From Sediminihaliea albiluteola (GTDB lineage: Bacteria; Pseudomonadota; Gammaproteobacteria; Pseudomonadales; Halieaceae), in assembly GCF_014077625.1 (NCBI RefSeq), contig NZ_JACFXU010000014.1, forward strand, positions 868,001 to 932,000: a stretch of 64,000 nt of DNA. The letters are read 5' to 3'. Of the stretch, positions 9,319-17,910 are shown in pieces (the stretch's first letter is position 1; each line of letters opens with the position of its first letter). A program made the translations under genes and the position numbers. The notes below the pieces were generated by a model, which had not been told where the DNA came from, did no database searches, and was given only the letters and a program-made list of their open reading frames with translations.

Positions 9319-10185
9319 ATGACCAGTGTTTCCAAGGCGCAAGCCCTACTCCAGTTAATTCGTTTTGATAAGCCAATCGGCACCCTGCTATTGCTGTGGC
9401 CCACGCTATGGGCCCTGTGGCTGGCAGCTGCTGGCCTGCCCGACCTCGACCTATTGCTTATCTTCTGCCTCGGAACATTTTTGATGCGTTCCGCGGGCTG
9501 CATCATCAACGATCTGGCAGATCGCCACTGGGACGGCGGCGTACAGCGCACCGAACAGCGCCCCTTGGTCACTGGCACAGTGAGCGTGTTAGAAGCACGG
9601 ATTTTCTTCGCTGTACTTTGTCTGGCAGCCTTTGCTTTGGTATTGCTAACCAATACCTTCACTGTCATGCTGTCTTTTGTTGCCGTCGCCCTCACCGCGA
9701 CCTACCCTTTTATGAAGCGCTATACCCACTGGCCCCAGCTGGTACTTGGCGCCGCTTTTTCTTGGGGTATTCCCATGGCTTTCGCCGCGCAACTGGGTCA
9801 GCTACCCGCGGCCCTGTGGTGGGTATTTGCCGCTAACTTGCTCTGGACTATCGTATTTGACACTCAATACGCAATGGTAGACCGCGATGACGACCTCAAA
9901 TTAGGCATAAAATCCACCGCCGTTCTGTTTGGCCGCTACGACAGGGCCTTTATTGCACTGTTTCAAGCCGCGTGTCTGGGCTGCTTAGTGATGGTCGGGC
10001 GAGGCTTTGACTTGGGTGGCTACTACTATGCAGCACTGCTACTAGTGGCCGCTGTATTTATCTATCACCAACGTTTGATCTATAGCCAAGAACGCGCCCC
10101 TTGCTTCAAAGCTTTCCTGCACAACACCTGGGTCGGCGCACTGATCTTTGCCGGTATCGCCCTACACTTCGCAGTGGGACAATAG
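9319..10185 (+). CDS. ubiA: 4-hydroxybenzoate octaprenyltransferase
   Basis: A 288-residue integral membrane prenyltransferase that attaches the polyprenyl tail to 4-hydroxybenzoate. Both aspartate-rich Mg-diphosphate motifs are present: NDLADRHWD (about residues 65-73) and DTQYAMVDRDDD (about 182-193). About eight or nine hydrophobic helices are visible, beginning with LIRFDKPIGTLLLLWPTLWAL. Length and motifs are those of gammaproteobacterial UbiA. It follows ubiC, which makes its substrate. Confidence 0.97.
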   Translation: MTSVSKAQALLQLIRFDKPIGTLLLLWPTLWALWLAAAGLPDLDLLLIFCLGTFLMRSAGCIINDLADRHWDGGVQRTEQRPLVTGTVSVLEARIFFAVLCLAAFALVLLTNTFTVMLSFVAVALTATYPFMKRYTHWPQLVLGAAFSWGIPMAFAAQLGQLPAALWWVFAANLLWTIVFDTQYAMVDRDDDLKLGIKSTAVLFGRYDRAFIALFQAACLGCLVMVGRGFDLGGYYYAALLLVAAVFIYHQRLIYSQERAPCFKAFLHNTWVGALIFAGIALHFAVGQ

Positions 10186-10190
10186 CAACC

Positions 10191-11351
10191 TTGACTAAGC
10201 AAGCCGGCTATTCGATTGAGTTCATCAGCAGCCTAAGCCAAGTTGAGGCAGGCCAGTGGCAAGCCGTTGTCGGTGACGATTACCCTTTTTTACGCTACGA
10301 GTTTCTCTACGGCCTTGAAAGCAGTGGCTGCACCACCGCTAAGACTGGCTGGCAGCCCTGCCACGCACTACTGCGCAAGGACAGCAACTTATGTGCTGTG
10401 CTACCGCTGTACTTAAAATCTCACTCCTACGGTGAATATGTTTTCGACTGGGCTTGGGCTGATGCCTGGCAACGCCTGGGCTTGGATTATTATCCCAAGT
10501 TGCTGTCGGCCATCCCCTTCACCCCCGCCAGCGGCCCGCGCCTGCGTTGCAGCGCAGCAATCACTGAAGACCAAGCCTGGCCCATTTTCATTCAGGCCAT
10601 CAAAGATTTAGCACAAGAGCGCGGCCTGTCCTCCTGGCATTTATTGTTTCCCGAGCCTGCTACCTCCCAAAAGCTGCAGAGCCTAGGCCTGCCACAGCGC
10701 CTAGCCACCCAGTTTCACTGGCTCAACCAAAACTACCAGAGCTTCGATGACTTTCTCGCTACATTTAGCAGCCGCAAACGCAAGTCACTGCGCCGAGAGC
10801 GCGCCCGAGTCAGTGAACAGGGCCTCAAACTGCAACGTTTACAGGGCACACAAATCAGCCCCAAGCTGTGGCAACAGTTTCACCGTTTTTATCAACTCAC
10901 CTATGCCAAGCGCAGTGGTCATGGCGGCTATTTAAGTCGCGAGTTTTTTACTGAAGTTGCCCCGAGCCTTGGCGAGCAAGTGCTGATGGTTGTGGCCGAG
11001 CTCAACGGTGAAACGGTCGCCGCCGCCCTGTACTTTCACTCAGGTGATACGCTTTACGGGCGCTACTGGGGCTGTGAGCAGGAGTTTGACTGCCTGCATT
11101 TTGAAGCTTGTTACTATCAGGGCATTGAGTACTGTATCGAGCGGGGTTTAAAGCGCTTCGACCCTGGCGCCCAAGGCGAACACAAAATCCAGCGCGGCTT
11201 TACGCCGATTTTAACTTACTCCAATCATTGGGTAGCCGAGCCCGAACTGGCGGCAGCGGTGGCTGACTTTACCCGCCGCGAGGCGGTACAAGTAGAGCAC
11301 TATCGACAACAGGCCGCCGAGTTACTGCCCTTCAAGCGCGGCTCTAACTAG
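10191..11351 (+). CDS. PF04339-type GNAT-fold protein (FemAB-like)
   Basis: A protein of about 386 residues of the DUF482/PF04339 family, which has a double GNAT fold related to FemAB aminoacyl transferases. Evidence: the opening DDYPFLRYEFLYGLESSG, the arginine-rich central SSRKRKSLRRERARV, and the C-terminal HFEACYYQGIEYCIERGL followed by FDPGAQGEHKIQRGF. The frame is open upstream into ubiA. I place the start at TTG 10191, five bases after the ubiA stop, because family members begin at this point. The true substrate is unknown. Its stop codon overlaps that of the convergent methyltransferase gene (CTAG). Confidence 0.8.
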   Translation: MTKQAGYSIEFISSLSQVEAGQWQAVVGDDYPFLRYEFLYGLESSGCTTAKTGWQPCHALLRKDSNLCAVLPLYLKSHSYGEYVFDWAWADAWQRLGLDYYPKLLSAIPFTPASGPRLRCSAAITEDQAWPIFIQAIKDLAQERGLSSWHLLFPEPATSQKLQSLGLPQRLATQFHWLNQNYQSFDDFLATFSSRKRKSLRRERARVSEQGLKLQRLQGTQISPKLWQQFHRFYQLTYAKRSGHGGYLSREFFTEVAPSLGEQVLMVVAELNGETVAAALYFHSGDTLYGRYWGCEQEFDCLHFEACYYQGIEYCIERGLKRFDPGAQGEHKIQRGFTPILTYSNHWVAEPELAAAVADFTRREAVQVEHYRQQAAELLPFKRGSN

Positions 11352-11947
11352 GCTTGGCGCTGCCAAACTAGCAGCCGATTGTTAGCCGGCATGGCATGAT
11401 CATTTAGCAGCACAAAGCCCGCTGCCTGAGCCAGGGCGTCAACCGCTTCAAAGTCACGGATCGCACTGTCTGGGTGCTGCTGACTCAACCACTGATCAAA
11501 GCGCTGATTGCTAGCACTGGTGTAGGCGCCGTGGTAATTGAAAGGCCCATAGACACAGAGCAAAGTGCCCTTGGCCGCGCGACGCCCCAACTCAGCGAAA
11601 CAAAGCTCTACCGCGGCAAAGGGCATAATGTGGAAGCTATTCGCGCTAAAAACTGCATCCGGTATCGCAAGCGGCCAAGGCTGCTCACAGACATCAAGAG
11701 CCACCGGCGGCAGCAGGTTATCGCCAGGGTAGGCATCACAGCGCAGCGACAGTAGGGCTAGGTTGGCCGCCACATCACTGGGCTGCCACTGTAGGTGGGG
11801 CATGTGCTGGGCAAACCAACAGGCATGCTGACCTGTTCCGGCCCCCAACTCCAAGACCTTCTGGCTATGGCTAAAATGTTTTTGTAGCCGCTCTAAAATT
11901 ACCTGCTTGTTGTTTTCGCAGGCCTGAGAAAAAGGCAGATTATCCAT
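11348..11947 (-). CDS. DUF938 family class I SAM-dependent methyltransferase
   Basis: A 199-residue protein. I start it at the ATG giving MDNLPFSQACENNK, the typical DUF938 N-terminus, rather than 44 codons further upstream inside the preceding gene. SAM-binding motif I is VLELGAGTGQHACWFA, and FSANSFHIMPF matches the family motif after strand 4. The substrate is not known for the family. It lies 13 bases downstream of the flavin monooxygenase gene on the same strand, so co-transcription is likely. Confidence 0.85.
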   Translation of the reverse strand: MDNLPFSQACENNKQVILERLQKHFSHSQKVLELGAGTGQHACWFAQHMPHLQWQPSDVAANLALLSLRCDAYPGDNLLPPVALDVCEQPWPLAIPDAVFSANSFHIMPFAAVELCFAELGRRAAKGTLLCVYGPFNYHGAYTSASNQRFDQWLSQQHPDSAIRDFEAVDALAQAAGFVLLNDHAMPANNRLLVWQRQA

Positions 11948-11960
11948 ACGCTTAAAACCC

Positions 11961-13430
11961 TTAGGAGCGCATCTCAAAGTCGGAGAAGTCCGGTGAGCGC
12001 ATGTGCCACCAATAAAACATGGTGGATTTAGGCCAATTATTAACCACTTTGCCCGCGGCGTTTTTATACCAACTATCACAGCTGGCCACCCACACGGTTT
12101 TAGCTAGTTCGGCCTGCATCCAGTCATTGTATTCGCGCATCGCCGAGGGCTTGACCGCTAAGCTGCTCAGCTCGTGACTCAGCAGCTTCTCGATACATGA
12201 CAGCGTATAGTTTACTTGGCGCTCCACCATGAAAATTATGGAATTGCTGCCAAGGTTGGTGTTGGGGCCATAGAGCATAAAGAAGTTAGGAAAGCCCGAA
12301 ACACATACCCCGCGATAGGCTTCTGCACCATCGGACCAGGCCTCGCGCAATGCAACACCGCCACTGCCAGTAAACTGAACACCAGAAAGCATATCGCTAG
12401 TGCGAAAGCCGGTGCCATAAATAATGACATCGACGTCCCGATTTATCCCGTCTTCAGTCTCTATACCATGCTCGGAGAAGGCTTTAATTTCAGAGCACAC
12501 CAGCTCCACATTATCGCGCGCGAAGGTTTGGTAGTAGTCATCTGAGACCAGCACACGTTTACAGCCAACGGGATAATCAGGGGTCAATTGCTCCCTGAGA
12601 GTGGCGTCTTCGAGATGTGCTTTCATATGGCTTTCACACCATTTTTTCCACAGCGGCCGCCAGATGTTTCGCGCTCGCATGATGGGGAAGAAAATGAGTT
12701 CATTCTGCAAATACACCGACAGGCGCTGCAATTTTTGTAGCCAAGGGTAACGAGAGTATCGGCGCTTTTGCTCCTCACTATAGGCGTAGTCATTGCGTTT
12801 AAGCACATAGTTAGCACTGCGCTGATAGACATAGAGCTGTGATGCTTGCTGTGCCACATGGGGGATAAATTGCAGGGCACTAGCTGCGGTGCCAATCACC
12901 GCGACGCGCTTGCCACTTAAGTCAATCTGGTGATTCCAGCGAGCTGAATGGAAGCTGTCACCGCGGTAGGATTCTGCCCCTGGAAAGTCCGGTATGTTAG
13001 GCAAGTTCAACTGGCCTAGGCCACTGACCAAGGCGCGAGCCTGGAGGCTCTCACCGCTCTCGAGATGGACCGTCCACAAACCCGCTGCTTCATCAAACTC
13101 AGCTGCACACACGGCGGTCGAGAGACGCAGTCGCGGCCGCAGGCCATACTTATCTGCACAGTGCTCAAAATACGCCCGAATCTCATTGTGCGGGGAAAAT
13201 TTGCGTGACCAGAAGGGGTTGGGTTCAAAGGAGTAACTGTACATCACCGAGGGCACGTCGCAGCAGGCACCTGGATAGCTGTTGTCATACCAGGTGCCGC
13301 CTACTCCTGCGGACTTCTCCAGAATCACAAAATCATCAATGCCGCGTTCAAGCAGTTTGATCCCCATACAAAGGCCGGACATACCGGCGCCAATAATCAC
13401 CACACTATGGGGTTCAACTTTGCTCATCAA
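11961..13430 (-). CDS. Flavin-containing (Baeyer-Villiger-type) monooxygenase
   Basis: 489 residues. The FAD motif VVIIGAGMSGLC is at about 10-21 and is followed by EKSAGVGGTWYDNSYPGACCDVPS, typical of Baeyer-Villiger and related class B flavoprotein monooxygenases. YRGDSFHSARWN occupies the position of the class fingerprint FxGxxxHxxxW with some deviation. The NADP motif VAVIGTAASALQFI has Ala where Gly is usual. Such enzymes insert one oxygen atom next to a ketone or oxidise N/S atoms using NADPH and O2. The substrate cannot be deduced. Two consecutive ATG codons open the frame. Confidence 0.88.
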   Translation of the reverse strand: MMSKVEPHSVVIIGAGMSGLCMGIKLLERGIDDFVILEKSAGVGGTWYDNSYPGACCDVPSVMYSYSFEPNPFWSRKFSPHNEIRAYFEHCADKYGLRPRLRLSTAVCAAEFDEAAGLWTVHLESGESLQARALVSGLGQLNLPNIPDFPGAESYRGDSFHSARWNHQIDLSGKRVAVIGTAASALQFIPHVAQQASQLYVYQRSANYVLKRNDYAYSEEQKRRYSRYPWLQKLQRLSVYLQNELIFFPIMRARNIWRPLWKKWCESHMKAHLEDATLREQLTPDYPVGCKRVLVSDDYYQTFARDNVELVCSEIKAFSEHGIETEDGINRDVDVIIYGTGFRTSDMLSGVQFTGSGGVALREAWSDGAEAYRGVCVSGFPNFFMLYGPNTNLGSNSIIFMVERQVNYTLSCIEKLLSHELSSLAVKPSAMREYNDWMQAELAKTVWVASCDSWYKNAAGKVVNNWPKSTMFYWWHMRSPDFSDFEMRS

Positions 13431-13469
13431 TGCTGCCTCTTATTGGTCTTATATCTTTTTTATGAATGT

Positions 13470-14249
13470 TTATGTGTCGCTTTGGTCGCGGGTAAATACT
13501 AACTCTCGAGCTGTAGACAGCCTGGCATCGTAGCGATAACCATCAACACGATAATCTTTCAGGTCCTCTACATTGCTGAGCTGTTCCTCAATGATGTAGC
13601 GCGCCATTTGGCCTCTGGCCTTTTTGGCGTAAAAACTGATGACTTTATATTTCCCATTTTTAAGATCTTTAAATACTGGCGTAATAACCTCGGCTTCTAA
13701 GTGACGAGTTTTTATTGCACGGAAGTACTCTTGGGAAGCCAAATTGACTAAGGTCTTGCTGTCTAGCTTGCGCAACTGCTTATTCAACTGCTTGGTCAGC
13801 TCATCGCCCCAAAACTCATATAAGTTTTTGCCACCGCGATTTTCAAATTTAAGCCCCATTTCTAAGCGATAGGGCTGCATCAAGTCGAGCGGGCGCAGCA
13901 AGCCATAAAGCCCTGAGAGAATGCGCAAATGCTGCTGCGCAAAGTCAAACTGACTCGCATTCAGGGTATCGGCATCTAGACCGGTATAGACATCTCCGCG
14001 AAAAGCCAATAGCGCTTGCTTCGCATTATCCTTGGTGAAAGGCTGAGACCAGTTCATGAAGCGCCGATGGTTAAGCTCAGCAATAGCTTCGCTCACCCCC
14101 ATCAACTCACGGATATCATCCTGGCTCAGTGCCTGTGCGTCCTCAACTAGCTGCGCCGAGCGCTCAAGAAACTCTGGCTGAGTAGCCTTTTTAATATGAG
14201 GAGGAGTATCGAAGTCCAGCGTCTTAGCTGGTGAAATAACTGTTAGCAT
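13470..14249 (-). CDS. yaaA: Peroxide stress protein YaaA
   Basis: A 259-residue protein of the YaaA/DUF328 family, which lowers free iron during peroxide stress in E. coli and has DNA-binding capacity. Diagnostic segments: the N-terminal MLTVISPAKTLDFDTP, FRGDVYTGLDADTL, LRILSGLYGLLRPLDLMQPY and the C-terminal VISFYAKKARGQMARYI. The length equals the family norm. It has its own start 64 bases from the divergent TRAP transporter gene and is probably a single-gene unit. Confidence 0.95.
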   Translation of the reverse strand: MLTVISPAKTLDFDTPPHIKKATQPEFLERSAQLVEDAQALSQDDIRELMGVSEAIAELNHRRFMNWSQPFTKDNAKQALLAFRGDVYTGLDADTLNASQFDFAQQHLRILSGLYGLLRPLDLMQPYRLEMGLKFENRGGKNLYEFWGDELTKQLNKQLRKLDSKTLVNLASQEYFRAIKTRHLEAEVITPVFKDLKNGKYKVISFYAKKARGQMARYIIEEQLSNVEDLKDYRVDGYRYDARLSTARELVFTRDQSDT

Positions 14250-14355
14250 GAAGTGACCTCAAAGCTGAGCTTGCACAGAAGCTTTCGCGTGATATAACGG
14301 GCTATGATACTCTGTGCCCCCTCCGTTGCAAAAGACACATAAGATCAATACACAG

Positions 14356-14871
14356 ATGACGCGCTTGCAGGCTACTGTCCACGCCATCGATCAATTTACC
14401 GAGTTCTGCGGCCGCGCCCTTGCTTGGTTAAGCATTGGCATGGCGCTCTTAACTACGCTAGTGGTGATCCTTCGCTACGGCTTTAACATCGGCTCCATTG
14501 CCTCTCAAGAAGCCATTACCTACATGCACGGCACGCTTTTTATGCTGGGCAGCGCTTATACCTTGCGCCACGGTGGTCATGTGCGCGTCGATATTTTCTA
14601 TCGTCGCTTTTCAGCGCAAAGCCAAGCTTGGATCAACAGCCTCGGTGGCATCATCTTTTTACTGCCGCTTTGCGCCTTTCTCTTTGCCATCAGTTGGAAT
14701 TATGTTGTTGAGTCTTGGAGCATTCGAGAAAGCTCAGCGGAGACCGGCGGAATACCTGCGATATTCTTATTGAAAAGCTTATTGCCTCTTATGGCCGCCT
14801 GCCTATTTTTACAAGGCCTAGCTGAAACCCTGCGCAGCGCCGAACAGCTCATCAAAGGACGCTCAGAGTGA
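14356..14871 (+). CDS. TRAP transporter small membrane subunit (DctQ family)
   Basis: About 171 residues with four predicted hydrophobic helices, matching DctQ, the small four-helix subunit of tripartite ATP-independent periplasmic transporters. The segments VVILRYGFNIGSIASQEAITY and TLRHGGHVRVDIFYRRFS are typical. I choose the ATG at 14356; a GTG 14 codons upstream is possible but adds residues not seen in the family. The stop overlaps the GTG start of dctM by four bases (GTGA), a sign of translational coupling. Confidence 0.88.
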   Translation: MTRLQATVHAIDQFTEFCGRALAWLSIGMALLTTLVVILRYGFNIGSIASQEAITYMHGTLFMLGSAYTLRHGGHVRVDIFYRRFSAQSQAWINSLGGIIFLLPLCAFLFAISWNYVVESWSIRESSAETGGIPAIFLLKSLLPLMAACLFLQGLAETLRSAEQLIKGRSE

Positions 14872-16232
14872 CCGGCTATATTGCGCTGCTGATGTTTGCT
14901 GTGGTGTGCTTAACACTGATGCTGGGCTATCCCGTCGCTTTTACCCTCGCTGGCACAGCCCTGGCTTTCGCTGCCGGAGGCATTATTGCCGGCGTATTTG
15001 ACCCATCTTTTCTATCGGCCTTACCCGGGCGACTCTTTGGCACGATCAGTAATACTACTCTGATTGCGGTGCCGCTATTTGTGCTAATGGGAGTGGTACT
15101 AGAAAAGTCGAAGATAGCCGAAGAGCTACTATCGAGTATGTCCCGTGTCTTTGGCCGAACACGTGGAGGCTTGGGCGTATCGGTTATCGTAGTGGGTATG
15201 TTATTGGCCGCCAGTACCGGTATTGTCGGTGCCACCGTGGTCACGATGGGCCTACTGTCTCTGCCAAGTATGCTGCGCGGTGGCTATAGCCCCTCTCTCG
15301 CCGCAGGGACCATATGTGCGACAGGCACTCTAGGCCAAATTATTCCCCCATCGATAGCACTGGTGCTACTGGGCGATGTGCTTTCTAATGCTTACCAGCA
15401 AGCCCAGTTAAACCTCAATATCTTTAACCCTAAAACGGTTTCAGTGGGCGATTTATTCGTTGCCGCACTGATCCCTGGCTTACTGCTAGTAGCGCTCTAT
15501 ACCGCCTACGTGCTGCTCTACGCTTGGCTCAAGCCCTCTAGCGCACCGCCATCCGATGAAGCACCACTGCCTCTTGCCCAAGTGCTTAGTGGCCTGCTAC
15601 CGCCTCTATTACTGATCGCTGTAGTGCTCGGCTCGATTCTCGCCGGTGCCGCGACCCCCACCGAAGCTGCCGGTGTGGGCGCAGTTGGCGCCTTGATCCT
15701 GGCTTACAGTAAAAGCCAAATGAACCTAGAGCGCCTGCGCGAAGTTGCGCTAGATACCATGAAGGTCACTTCCATGGTCTTTATGATTTTGATCGGCGCG
15801 GCAGTATTCTCATTAGTATTTCGCGGTTTTGGTGGTGAAGAGCTGATCCACAGTTTCTTCAATCAGCTTCCTGGCGGAGTCTTTGCCGCCACGCTAGTCG
15901 TGATGCTGCTGATTTTCTTGTTGGGATTTATTCTCGATTTTATCGAAATAACCTTTGTGGTAGTGCCTATCGTGGGCCCCATCTTGCTAGCCATGGGCCT
16001 CGACCCGATCTGGCTCGGCATCATGATCGCTATTAACCTGCAAACCTCCTTCCTCACGCCGCCTTTTGGGTTTGCCTTGTTTTACTTGCGCGGCGTGGCC
16101 CCGGACTCCTTAGCTACCAGTGCTATCTACCGAGGGGTTATACCCTTTATAATCATTCAGTTGCTGGTGCTGACAGCGCTATGGATATGGCCTCCGCTAG
16201 CCACCTGGCTGCCAGCCCAACTAAACCATTAA
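14868..16232 (+). CDS. TRAP transporter large permease (DctM family)
   Basis: A 454-residue permease with about 12 hydrophobic helices that carries the solute using the Na+ gradient. DctM-type motifs include MLGYPVAFTLAGTALAFA at the N-terminus, VPLFVLMGVVLEKS, a Gly-rich ASTGIVGATVVTMGLLSLP loop and GTLGQIIPPSIALVLLGD. The length fits the larger DctM group used in the aromatic/oxo-acid branch of TRAP systems. The start is GTG. The matching periplasmic binding protein is encoded on the opposite strand at 16659-17840, beyond a thioesterase gene. Confidence 0.92.
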   Translation: MTGYIALLMFAVVCLTLMLGYPVAFTLAGTALAFAAGGIIAGVFDPSFLSALPGRLFGTISNTTLIAVPLFVLMGVVLEKSKIAEELLSSMSRVFGRTRGGLGVSVIVVGMLLAASTGIVGATVVTMGLLSLPSMLRGGYSPSLAAGTICATGTLGQIIPPSIALVLLGDVLSNAYQQAQLNLNIFNPKTVSVGDLFVAALIPGLLLVALYTAYVLLYAWLKPSSAPPSDEAPLPLAQVLSGLLPPLLLIAVVLGSILAGAATPTEAAGVGAVGALILAYSKSQMNLERLREVALDTMKVTSMVFMILIGAAVFSLVFRGFGGEELIHSFFNQLPGGVFAATLVVMLLIFLLGFILDFIEITFVVVPIVGPILLAMGLDPIWLGIMIAINLQTSFLTPPFGFALFYLRGVAPDSLATSAIYRGVIPFIIIQLLVLTALWIWPPLATWLPAQLNH

Positions 16233-16265
16233 CACATTAATATAATTTCCGATCAGGCCCATGCC

Positions 16266-16658
16266 ATGAGTGACATTGATTCAGCACCAATTCCGCAAGG
16301 TGAACTTGCTTTACAAACTATTGCCATGCCCAAAGACACTAACGCCACTGGCGATATTTATGGTGGCTGGCTTCTCTCTCAAATGGATCTTGCAGGCGCG
16401 ATAACTGCCGCTGACGTAGCCGGTGGCCGCGTGGCCACTGTTGCTGTTGACGGCATGGCCTTTTTGACTCCGGTGCACGTCGGCGCCGTAGTGACCTGCT
16501 ATTGTGATGTGCTGGAAATTGGCCGCAGCTCAATTCGCATAGTGGTTGAGGTGTGGATTAACTCCAAACACGATGGTGAGCCGATAAAAGTCACCGAAGG
16601 TGAATTTGTCTTCGTTGCGATTGATGAAAAAGGCCGCACCCGTACCATCAATACCTAA
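16266..16658 (+). CDS. Acyl-CoA thioesterase, hotdog fold (YciA-like)
   Basis: A 130-residue hotdog-fold thioesterase. The catalytic region MPKDTNATGDIYGGWLLSQMD is the YciA/BACH signature, with the Asn and Asp that activate water. FLTPVHVGAVVTCYCDV follows. These enzymes release free acids from acyl-CoAs of varied chain length. The gene is 33 bases downstream of dctM and may be co-transcribed with the transporter, which would fit uptake or recycling of an organic acid; that is inference. It ends one base before the convergent dctP. Confidence 0.88.
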   Translation: MSDIDSAPIPQGELALQTIAMPKDTNATGDIYGGWLLSQMDLAGAITAADVAGGRVATVAVDGMAFLTPVHVGAVVTCYCDVLEIGRSSIRIVVEVWINSKHDGEPIKVTEGEFVFVAIDEKGRTRTINT

Positions 16659-17840
16659 TCAGTCTTTACCTTCCGAGGTAAGCACCGCGGGCAGTACCAC
16701 TTCTCGAGCATTGATGTAGGCCTGCTCTGAAATCTTATGGTAGGCCCGCACATCATCGTAGAAAGCTTTAAACGAGGCATGCACTTTAGCCGCTAAAGGA
16801 TTTCCGGCTATCAGCTCCTGCATCACCTCTTCGCTGGCTTCAAAAAGTACCTGCAATACGTCATCTGGTAGGCGTCGCAGCTGTACTCCATGCTCATTCA
16901 CCAGCTCTTGCAGCGCCGTATTGTTACGCGCAGTGAACTCATCGAGCATATCTTGGTTCACTACCCGTGTAGCGTATTTCACAATCGCTTGCAGGTCCGG
17001 TGGCAGTGCTTCCAGAGAGGACTTATTAACTAAAAACTCCAGCACTGCGCCGGGCTCATTCCAACCCGGGTAATAGTAGTAAGGCGCTACTTCATAGAGT
17101 CCGAGTGCTAAGTCGTTATAGGGCCCCACCCATTCTGCAGCATCGATTACACCTGTTTGCAAAGAGGTGTATACCTCGCCACCGGGAATACGTACCGAGG
17201 TGCCCCCTGCCCGCGTAAAGACCTCACCCGCTAGGCCCGGGATACGCATTTTCAAGCCTTTTATATCATCCGCCGAGTTGATTTCATGCCTGAACCAACC
17301 CGCCATTTGTACGCCTGAGTTACCGCCAGCAAAAGGAATAACATTGGATGGGGCGTATATTTCACGCCACAACTCTAAGCCGCCGCCGTAATGCAACCAG
17401 CCATTAACTTCTTGAGCGGTCATGCCAAAAGGAATAGCAGCGAAAAACACCGCAGCAGGGACTTTACCCTTCCAGTAGTAGGATGCACCGTGCCCCATAT
17501 CGGCCACCCCCTGGGATACGGCATCAAAGACCTCAAAAGCAGGCACAATTTCTCCGGCGCCATAGACACGGGCGGTGAGCCTTCCGCCACTCATCTCGCT
17601 GACCATGCGTGCAAAATTCTCTGGGCCTGAGCCTAGAGCCGGAAAATTTTTGGGCCAGGTGGTGACAATTTTCCAATGATATTGCGCCTGCTGCACAGCG
17701 CCATCATCCGAGTAGGCATGTTGCACACCCGCTTCTCGGCCTCGCTCTGTGGCCCATAGGCCAATCACCACTACAAGAGCGCTAACCAACAACAAAATAC
17801 ACAGGTTTGAGTAACGGGTAGTAGAATAATGACTGCTCAT
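16659..17840 (-). CDS. TRAP transporter substrate-binding protein (DctP family, TakP-like)
   Basis: 393 residues. An N-terminal hydrophobic stretch (LCILLLVSALVVVIGLW) is probably a signal peptide or membrane anchor. The mature domain starts near HWKIVTTWPKNFPALGSGP. This opening, ARVYGAGEIVPAFEVFDAVSQGVADMGHG and the ligand-contact region LKMRIPGLAGEVF place it in the TakP-type subgroup, which often binds 2-oxo acids. YTSLQTGVIDAAEWVGPYND contains the residues that in TakP-like proteins bind a metal-carboxylate pair. It probably serves the dctQM permease, although it lies on the other strand. Confidence 0.9.
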   Translation of the reverse strand: MSSHYSTTRYSNLCILLLVSALVVVIGLWATERGREAGVQHAYSDDGAVQQAQYHWKIVTTWPKNFPALGSGPENFARMVSEMSGGRLTARVYGAGEIVPAFEVFDAVSQGVADMGHGASYYWKGKVPAAVFFAAIPFGMTAQEVNGWLHYGGGLELWREIYAPSNVIPFAGGNSGVQMAGWFRHEINSADDIKGLKMRIPGLAGEVFTRAGGTSVRIPGGEVYTSLQTGVIDAAEWVGPYNDLALGLYEVAPYYYYPGWNEPGAVLEFLVNKSSLEALPPDLQAIVKYATRVVNQDMLDEFTARNNTALQELVNEHGVQLRRLPDDVLQVLFEASEEVMQELIAGNPLAAKVHASFKAFYDDVRAYHKISEQAYINAREVVLPAVLTSEGKD

Positions 17841-17910
17841 AGTTTTGCTTATTGTCCTGCTTGCCCCAGGCTGCTGTTCGCGTCAGCAGAAGATTTTTAG
17901 TGGATAGTGC

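Noticed and set aside
10101-10190. Longer N-terminus for the PF04339 protein inside ubiA
   Set aside because: The extra 30 residues overlap ubiA in another frame and do not resemble the family N-terminus.
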